From Cyclostephanos tholiformis (Eukaryota; Bacillariophyta; Thalassiosirophyceae; Thalassiosirales; Thalassiosiraceae): 14,369 nt of DNA. The stretch covers positions 1 through 14,369 of the forward strand of contig JALLPB010000594.1 in the NCBI GenBank assembly GCA_036939975.1, given 5' to 3'. This document shows positions 8,301 through 14,369 of the stretch, one piece after another. Position 1 is the first letter of the stretch, and each line of letters starts with the position of its first letter. A program made the position numbers and the translations under genes. The notes under the pieces were generated by a model that worked only from the letters and a program-made list of their open reading frames with translations, ran no database searches and was not told where the DNA came from.

Positions 8301-11300
8301 TAAGTTCCGCAACCTTGACTTCTGATGATGAGGAGAGTGATTTTACTGTTGAGCTTTCTGATGACGATGACACATTTGACGATGACGACAACGTTGATTG
8401 TAGCAGACATATTTTGATGAATAATTCAAATCATGCCAAGAAGACTCCACGCAAGACAAATAGTATTCCTTGGAACGAAATACCATTAGAGCGTGAGAGA
8501 TTTGCTATGGGAACTCGTTTCGATCAAGCTGATCACGAAAGGCTTGTCTTATATCGTAAGGCCGCTGAGCAAGTAAAAAGTTGGCTTGACACCGTTGACA
8601 ATCTGAATCTCCCTGCCAATCCATTGGATCGTCTTTTAAATGAGCTTGGCGGCCCAAGCGAAGTCGCTGAACTAACCGGGCGGAAGACGAGACAAGTTGA
8701 AGTCTATGACGCGCTCCTGGACAAAAAAGTCGTCATTTACGAAATAAGGAGAGGAGATGGTCCGATGGATCAAATCAACATCGAAGAGAAAAATCACTTC
8801 CAGTCCGGTGCGAAAAAGATTGCTATTCTTTCAGAAGCGGCGTCGACCGGCATCTCGCTCCAGGCTGACAGACGTGTGAAGAATCAGCGCAGGTAAAAAT
8901 ATGATGTGTTCCTCCCTTATCTGATTTTTTTTCAAGTTTTTTGTGATAAAATATTTCACACAAATCGTCAACTAGGCGTGTCCACATTACTTTGGAACTC
9001 CCTTGGAGTGCCGACAAGGCAATTCAACAACTTGGACGCACTCATCGGTCGAACCAAACGTCTGGCCCTCTTTATAAATTCCTCATCAGCGATGTAGGGG
9101 GCGAGAAGCGATTTGCCTCGGCGGTAGCTAAGAAACTCGCAAAGTTGGGAGCGCTCACCCAAGGCGATCGCCGGGCTACTGGCTCTGCCAATGGCTTAGG
9201 TCTTGGAAGCTTTGATATAGACAGCTATTATGGTTATAAAGCATTGAAGGAAATGCTTAGTATGATCTGGACTTGCTCTACCGTTTCCGTACTTGAAAGC
9301 GAATTAGGTGACACAGCTGATAAACTTTATGTTGAAGTTCTTCAGATTATAGACGAGCATCTCATTGCAGCTATTGATGGTGACAGTGACTGGGAGGATA
9401 ACTTGATCCCTGACGACTCTACGACAATTGCCGAAGATACCCGCTCTATGATGATTTACAACCTTTTGACAGGCCGTTGTAGGCGCCTCGCGGAAGACCG
9501 GGTACATGCCATCAAAGATGGTCGATCTGTCGTCAGTTACATGGAGGCTTTAGCTAACGGAACTGAACACAGTGAAGCTATCAAGGCCAATTTGGATGAC
9601 GAGCTGAAGCGCGCCAAAGAAGCAGGTCTCAATTTCAATGTGCTCTGTAATTTCTGGTTGTGTGAGTGGACTACCTATTTCCTTTCTATGGTTTTGTTTG
9701 TTGACCATCTAACAAATCCTGGCATTGCACAGATGATGTGGGCGTGATGCAAACTGATAAGTCGAATGTTGTAACACGCTTCTTAAACCGCCTGCTGGGA
9801 ATGAACCTTAACAGACAAAAATTCATGTTTCGTTATTTCATGGCTGCCCTTGATAATGTTGTGATTGCCGCCAAACGTGCTGGAACCTATGACACAGGCA
9901 TCACGACCTTGACCGGAAACAACATCGAGGTGCGCGTGTGTGTGTTTTTTTACTTACCTATCCAATCAAGGTTTATCTTGTCAACCTCACAGCTCTCTTT
10001 CTCTGCTGGAAGTTTGTTGGCAAACCACGTGCGTTCACTTTCAGAGGCCTCACCGCAAAGGATGAAAGAGGTGAGTTGCCTCTAACCGAAGATCTTATCT
10101 ATCATCTTAAACTGCACGAAGGTTGACACTCACAGCTGTCTTGATGCCTTATGAAGTTCTTTTATACAGGGTCGCTCAAGATACTGGCACTGCACCAGAG
10201 ACAGCTTTGGAGCTTTACAACGGCGCCAAAGACCAAAATGCACCCACCACGCGCGATGAATGGAATCGCAGTGGTCAAAGGCTTGGGATTGTGTCGGGAT
10301 TCTACACAGATTCCCGTAGTTATTTGAAAGGTAAGAAAGAATAGTTGTGACACGAGGTGTTTCGTTTAGGGGAGGTTTTTTTTTTATTCGAGCACGACCA
10401 CTTGCATGATGATATGAAAAGAATCGACTCTCACCTTAGCCCAAATGCGTAACAAAAAATAATAGTGACACCCAAAGTGTTCTTAATCATAAATGGAGGT
10501 ACGTGATAAGGCGCACACTTACTTACTTTTGTTCCGCATTGCATCAACTTCTCACCATTATCTTGCTGTTCCAACAATAGGCGCGCAAAGTGATAAATGT
10601 ATTGTGATTCGCCCCAACAAGCTCAGGATAACCGAACCGAAAGAGAGCATCAGAAGAAAGCTGATGAACGGGCATTGGGCCTCGGTGAGCGTTGACCAAG
10701 CCATGACTATTTGGAGAAGGGAATTCGATCTCGCAAATATTCCTGCCAGCGAGGAGTACCAATTTTCTTGCCCTGGTCGCCACAAGGAGGTGTGTTGATT
10801 TTAGTCATCATTCTTTGTATTGATTGGAATATGAGCTCACATCTTCCATTCCATCTCTCTCTCTCTTTCAGTGTTACGTTTTTGCTGGGTCGATCGTACC
10901 GATCCTGAACAAGATTCTCGTGGCGAGCGATTTGGACATCAGGTCCGACAGAGAAGCTAAACCTTACCGTGTTGTCCGCGTGGATACATCCAAAGAACCT
11001 GACGATGGTGATAATATTGAAAGAGGTGGCGCACAGTCAGGAAATGACGACGAGCTAGAAGTCTGTCGACCTGTCGAGCGGGCAACGATTGAAGTTGATT
11101 CTCTTATTGGAGGTGTGGAGGATGTTGGCAAAGGAGTTGCACGCAAAATGATTGGTAAAATTGGCGCCAGTGTCTTTCGAGGATTAATTGTCAAGGTATG
11201 ATGCCATTGTACATTCCGTGTGTTTGGCCTCTGCGAAGTAATCATCATGAACCCCTTATCTGTTTACATCCTATTTAAAATCGTAGTATAAGGACAATGA

Positions 11301-11881
11301 CGAAAATGAGCATTGCGACCCATCTGGGAGTTTTTACACTCGCTTTACCGATGGCACCAAATTGAAAATGGACGCAGCCAAGGCCAAACGGGCCCGACAG
11401 CTGTTTGAGAATGAGACTTTCCAACTAGTGGCATGTGGTATGTCACGTGAAGATGTCGCCAACTCTCTTGCGGAATATACTGTCGCGGGCCTAGACGTAA
11501 AGAAAAAGCTCCGATCGCCAATCCTTGGCAACGGAGAAGATGAGGATCCCGAAAACCATGAAATGATTTTCGAAGAATCCTATCAGGGAGAAATGCCAGA
11601 TGCTATCGTTGGACTCATGTTCGATGATAAGATTGTAAGAGCCAAGGATGCATCAAAGAATGATGTAGAAGTCCCGCTTTGGGAAAAAGTCTTGATGTAA
11701 GTTCAGCGAATGCATTCTCTCAACTCCAACCCTTCAGCTCGTGTGGTATTGCTTCGCTAACGCATTTGATTCGCCCCAAAGGCATCTATCCCTGAAGCTA
11801 TTGTCAGAGGGAATAGAATCAGCGCGCCAACTGTATAATCTAGAGAAAGCCGAACTCAACACGACTTCTGGTGATGCATAA
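5329..11881 (+). CDS. SBNO: Strawberry-notch (SBNO) family DExD/H helicase-like protein, 17 exons
   Basis: SBNO proteins are SF2 helicase-like nuclear regulators. I reconstruct exons 5329-5641, 5734-6141, 6221-6472, 6572-6634, 6703-6849, 6940-6987, 7136-7587, 7668-7911, 7998-8892, 8976-9661, 9733-9929, 10013-10070, 10157-10330, 10581-10789, 10872-11195, 11287-11696, 11782-11881: 4980 nt, 1659 aa, longer than the roughly 1400-aa animal proteins. Landmarks: YKPSKLKYG before an N-terminal conserved block; Walker [12 protein letters not shown] (203-213); DECH box (341-344); SATSVTEPKN (motif III region); [11 protein letters not shown] (566-576); GLQSTGEAR (601-609); basic/acidic nuclear-type linker (about 690-790); [30 protein letters not shown]; motif [13 protein letters not shown] (958-968); FLNRLLGM in the C-terminal half. 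Every junction is GT-AG and restores family sequence. The last exon is inferred: exon 16 reads ATG-TAA across a perfect GTAAGT donor, and splicing adds a 32-residue tail. The start ATG at 5329 is chosen over 5122 because of the nuclear role. Codon use looks more AT-rich than the neighbours. Confidence 0.93.
5452..5483 (+). repeat. GCG trinucleotide repeat encoding poly-Ala
   Basis: An interrupted (GCG)n run in SBNO exon 1 encodes an Ala-rich stretch near residues 42-52, directly after a Ser-rich stretch. It lies in the poorly conserved N-terminus before the first SBNO core motif and is prone to length variation. Confidence 0.85.
6988..7135 (+). other. SBNO intron 6
   Basis: A 148-bp phase 1 intron with donor GTGAAT and acceptor CAAG, joining the family sequence GLWGPG to [10 protein letters not shown]. 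It is the second longest SBNO intron; most others are 68-99 bp. The AAG acceptor is required to keep frame and family alignment; no CAG or TAG nearby does so. Confidence 0.8.
7435..7483 (+). repeat. Exonic member of a 49-bp duplicated segment
   Basis: This part of SBNO exon 7 encodes residues 511-526 ([16 protein letters not shown]), just before an acidic [12 protein letters not shown] stretch and the conserved FWSSHQRFF block. It matches 10073-10121 at 45 of 49 positions with no gap; the first 27 nt are identical. I do not recognise this peptide in animal or plant SBNO proteins, so it belongs to a lineage-variable insertion. Confidence 0.92.
7588..7667 (+). other. SBNO intron 7
   Basis: An 80-bp phase 0 intron with donor GTTGGT and acceptor AAAG, joining TPGVLK to [11 protein letters not shown]. 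The frame stays open to a TAA at 7663-7665, so an ORF-only annotation would end exon 7 too late and miss exon 8. The pyrimidine-proximal TTACAG at 7635-7640 cannot be used productively because it leads to an in-frame stop. Confidence 0.75.
10071..10156 (+). other. SBNO intron 12, partly derived from duplicated coding sequence
   Basis: An 86-bp phase 1 intron with donor GTGAGT and acceptor GAAG, joining LTAKDER to [11 protein letters not shown] (split codon GTT). Positions 10073-10121 are the second member of the 49-bp repeat found in exon 7. Retention would add 18 residues, ending at TGA 10124-10126, and the copy is read in the same frame as in exon 7. Confidence 0.8.
10073..10121 (+). repeat. 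Intronic member of the 49-bp duplicated segment
   Basis: The copy begins 2 nt inside intron 12, right after the donor GT, and fills more than half of the intron. It differs from the exon 7 copy at four positions, three of them in the right half changing predicted residues (His to Tyr via two changes, Glu to Lys) and one silent (Leu). Confidence 0.92.
10331..10580 (+). other. SBNO intron 13
   Basis: A 250-bp phase 1 intron with donor GTAAGA and acceptor AATAG, joining SRSYLK to [10 protein letters not shown] (split codon GGC). It is about three times longer than a typical intron of this gene. It contains a T10 run near 10377-10386 and two similar GTGACAC words (10347 and 10465), but no coding or RNA feature I can support. 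Confidence 0.8.
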
Positions 11882-12624
11882 CTTTGATCAATATCCGAAG
11901 AGAATGAAATTGGAAACAAATGAGATCCGCATATGAATGAATGTGTAAATCATCTCTTTGATTTGAATAATTTCTGCACCGGAGGTGTAACATGTAATGA
12001 GAACAATTCAACTTTGATTTGAATGCATAATCGTTATAAACTCAACTACAAGGTACTACTACTGATCTTATCGTAACTATCGTTGGGAGCCCAATCAATA
12101 TATCATGGACGAAGTCAGATCACACTTGGTCGTTCGACTAAAAAAACGTTAATGGCATTATTGGCGTTCAAACATCAATATGACAACTAACTCGTGTCAT
12201 CCTTACAAATTCCATGCTCACCTTCAGCCTGACACATCTTTAATCTTGAGTGTGAAACCCGCCTTTTCGTCAGGATCTCGCGGAATCTGTAAAGATGCGT
12301 TGCTGGCAGGAGAAACAGGCCTTCTAATGTGACATTCATTAAATATCCTGCTGGTGAGTGAAAGTGGAGGAAGGGGTTGATAATGCGATTTTGGGCGGTT
12401 CAGGTGTCATATAAATCTGCCACAGTCTTGCCAAGTGCCCGGAGAGTTTATGTGAAACAAGCATGCTACGGATGACTCCCTTTGAAGCGTGGTGTTTAGG
12501 TGTATAGTTTGAACAAAATATGCATGGATTTCTATATTGTACAGACTTAACCACATTTTAACACGTTCATAAATATATATTCCAAGAATGGCACACTACA
12601 TCCTACATCTCTGAATCATTATTC
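11882..12624. other. Intergenic region between convergent SBNO and TSP3-repeat genes
   Basis: A 743-bp AT-rich spacer that must contain both 3' UTRs. The only open frame above 60 codons (12339-12554, minus) has no recognisable features and I do not call it. I see no tRNA, snRNA or snoRNA signature. A 13-nt direct repeat, CTTTGATTTGAAT, occurs at 11956-11968 and 12012-12024. Confidence 0.6.
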
Positions 12625-14328
12625 CTAGAACTCGACCGTGTCTCCAACGTATTGCACATGACCATTCCTCTCATCTGATTTCGCAATCCGCGATGGATTG
12701 ACATAGTTGGGACGCTCCAATGGCACCCTGAGCCTGTAACGACTCGACGGCGGCGGGTAGGGGGTGAAATCTCGCATTGTATCGTCAAGTCCGGACCCCG
12801 ATGATGGACGAAACTTCACCTCGTACCCTTGTTCAACGGTCATGGCCACTGTGGCGGCGTCATCGCGGTCGTGGACGAAGTTCACGTCCCTGTTGGTCAT
12901 CACGGTCTTGTCCCCCACCGTGCTCAATCCTGAGAAGATGGACTCGCCATCGTCGTCGACTCTCCTTTCGTCGCGCTGTTGGACGTTGTGTCGTATGTCC
13001 AGATCGTCATCGTCGTTGTCCTCGTTAAATTCGGCGTATGTTGTTGCCCTCGAATTCGACGGCGAGGACGTCCCTACGCGATTCTTACCCCACCCCCCCT
13101 CCTCCCCCATCCTCCTTCGCTTCTCGGTCACGACCACCCCCAGCAGGACGCCGATAATTGCGATCGTTCCTATACTGATAAGCACGATGCCCGCGGTGGA
13201 GAGCTGAGAGGAGGAGGACGCCAAGGCTGTCGTCGCCGCGTCGGTCTCGGCGGAGGTGCCGTCAACGATGCCATCGACGCTTTCTCCATAGCTGTTACTA
13301 CCGCCATGGTCGAAGACGTCCATACCCTCGTCCGGTTCGCCCCGTACGTATCGCACCGCCTTCACCCCAACGACGCTGTACTCCGCGTCGCCGCTGCCCT
13401 CAAGGAAGGGACTCGACGACCCCAAGTTCATCGCGGTCTGTATCGCCTTCAACGCCTCGCTCGAGCTTTGCCATGCTGAGGTGGCGGTGTTGTTCTCGCG
13501 CAGGTACAACGTCATCATCCCATGCGCGACGTAACAAGTCGTGCCATCCGGGGAGGGATTCTCGATCGTGTAGTACTCGCACGTCGCGTCAGTCACTACA
13601 CTGTCCACGGGCACGGGATCGACGCCGTCAACGTACATGCGCCTTCGTCCTAGTTGTCGTTCGTTCCTCCCCCCCCCGACATCGACATCGACATCGACAT
13701 CGACGACCCCCATCGTCAGTTCCCGTTCGCTCTGACCGCACCCTATGAGGGCCCATCCCACCAACAATGCCAATAATCTATCCATTTTCGAGGTGAAGAT
13801 GTCAGTAACGTTCGCGTTGTTGTTGTCGTCGTCGTCGTTGTCGTCGTCGTCGTCGTCGTCGTCGTCATTTATCGCAATCTCGTACGTGAAATCCACGGAT
13901 GCGGTCAGGCCCGTGGCGTATGCCGCCGTCGTACCGTCGACCTCGTATGCCAAGGAAGTCTCGCATCTGGGACTATTCGTTCCCCCCTCGTCGTTATCAG
14001 TCACGCCATCAGCATCGGAATCGACTTGTAGGGGATTGGTGCCGTATACCACGACCTCATCATGATCCGACAGGCCATCGCCATCGGTATCGACGTCAAG
14101 GGGATCCGTCATGTATATGCCCATCTCGGTCCCGTCCGCGAGTCCATCGCCATTGGCATCGTCCCCCCCCGTGGCGTCCGACGTCTCGTTGAGTACGTCG
14201 ACGGGTATGGCGGCAGAGGTTGTAGCGAAGGAGGTGTAGTTGACGAGGAGGTTCCCATTCTCATCGCCATCTAAGGTACGATGTTGCTGGGTGCATTCGT
14301 TGCCGGTATCGTCCGACTGGTTTTGATC
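12625..14328 (-). CDS. Single-pass membrane protein with thrombospondin type 3-like calcium-binding repeats, 5' partial
   Basis: No specific function can be assigned. The N-terminal part carries Asp-rich loops of the DxDxDGxxD type: DANGDGLADGTE, DVDTDGDGLSDHDE and DSDADGVTDNDE, which bind calcium in thrombospondin type 3-like repeats and imply an extracytoplasmic location. Numbering from the first in-frame ATG (14124), it continues with a poly-Asp tract (87-100), a hydrophobic helix (114-129), a VDVDVDVDVG repeat, a Cys-containing region (about 165-265), a Ser/Thr-rich stalk, one membrane helix (309-333), a basic stop-transfer KRRR, and a 160-residue hydrophilic tail with Pro/Tyr-rich end. 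The first Asp loop lies upstream of that ATG, the frame is open to a TAG at 14329-14331 without another ATG, and no signal peptide is present, so an upstream exon outside the window is likely. Possible acceptors are after 14317 (CAG) or 14273 (TTAG). Confidence 0.8.
   Translation of the reverse strand, partial: DQNQSDDTGNECTQQHRTLDGDENGNLLVNYTSFATTSAAIPVDVLNETSDATGGDDANGDGLADGTEMGIYMTDPLDVDTDGDGLSDHDEVVVYGTNPLQVDSDADGVTDNDEGGTNSPRCETSLAYEVDGTTAAYATGLTASVDFTYEIAINDDDDDDDDDNDDDDNNNANVTDIFTSKMDRLLALLVGWALIGCGQSERELTMGVVDVDVDVDVGGGRNERQLGRRRMYVDGVDPVPVDSVVTDATCEYYTIENPSPDGTTCYVAHGMMTLYLRENNTATSAWQSSSEALKAIQTAMNLGSSSPFLEGSGDAEYSVVGVKAVRYVRGEPDEGMDVFDHGGSNSYGESVDGIVDGTSAETDAATTALASSSSQLSTAGIVLISIGTIAIIGVLLGVVVTEKRRRMGEEGGWGKNRVGTSSPSNSRATTYAEFNEDNDDDDLDIRHNVQQRDERRVDDDGESIFSGLSTVGDKTVMTNRDVNFVHDRDDAATVAMTVEQGYEVKFRPSSGSGLDDTMRDFTPYPPPSSRYRLRVPLERPNYVNPSRIAKSDERNGHVQYVGDTVEF
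13678..13707. repeat. (GACATC)n hexanucleotide repeat, coding as Val-Asp
   Basis: GAC, four ATCGAC units and GAC. On the minus strand it is read as alternating GTC and GAT codons, giving VDVDVDVD in the TSP3-repeat gene. It shares at least 24 consecutive bases with the repeat at 3746-3769, which is read there as Met-Ser. Confidence 0.92.
13817..13866. repeat. (GTC)n trinucleotide repeat encoding poly-Asp
   Basis: An almost pure GTC/GTT run on the + strand; on the minus strand it is GAC codons with a few AAC, encoding the poly-Asp/Asn tract at residues 87-103. It links the calcium-binding repeats to the rest of the ectodomain and is a likely length polymorphism. Confidence 0.9.
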
Positions 14329-14369
14329 CTAGCTGGATCAGTTTGTTTCATTTGGGAATTTTTCTGGTA

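Noticed and set aside
9991..10012. CAG at 9990-9992 as the acceptor of SBNO intron 11
   Set aside because: It shifts the frame and loses [13 protein letters not shown], which continues properly into the next exon; the AAG acceptor ending at 10012 keeps frame.
11697..11700. Ending SBNO at the TAA at 11698-11700
   Set aside because: The stop lies inside a perfect GTAAGT donor, and splicing to 11782 gives an in-frame helical tail ending at TAA 11881. This remains inference, and the shorter end (1627 aa) is the alternative.
12764..13479. Plus-strand open frames of 147 and 166 codons opposite the TSP3-repeat gene
   Set aside because: They are antisense shadows made open by the GC-rich codon use of the real gene; they show no domain or family pattern.

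Overview
The window reads as nuclear DNA of a eukaryotic microalga or other stramenopile, most likely a centric diatom. Short GT-AG introns (68-342 bp) interrupt two genes, genes are separated by a few hundred bases on alternating strands, the standard code fits every exon, and simple repeats are abundant (C27, (CA)n, (GTC)n, (GACATC)n). The diatom assignment is inference; I see no rRNA, tRNA, organellar, viral or prokaryotic features.

There are four protein genes in two convergent pairs. 267-2362 (+) is a complete three-exon GMP synthase (538 aa), the last step of de novo GMP synthesis. 2898-4148 (-) is an intronless, membrane-anchored Nudix hydrolase (416 aa) with a cytosolic tail, one membrane segment and a Ser-rich stem before the catalytic domain. 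5329-11881 (+) is a Strawberry-notch (SBNO) family DExD/H helicase-like protein, reconstructed here as 17 exons and 1659 aa. 12625 to about 14328 (-) is the 3' part of a single-pass membrane protein with calcium-binding, thrombospondin-type-3-like Asp repeats; its 5' end lies beyond the window.

The genes do not form an operon or an obvious pathway. GMP synthase and the Nudix enzyme both concern nucleotides, but they are convergent and probably act in different compartments. The SBNO gene stands apart: it has 16 introns, mostly phase 1, and looks more AT-rich than its GC-rich neighbours.

No new defence system or mobile element is evident. The observation most worth checking is a 49-bp segment of SBNO exon 7 that recurs (45/49 identical, same reading frame) immediately after the 5' splice site of SBNO intron 12, which suggests intron formation or enlargement by duplication of coding sequence. 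Also notable are the type II (Golgi-like) topology of the Nudix enzyme, one hexanucleotide repeat read in different frames in two genes, and long poly-C tracts inside coding sequence.
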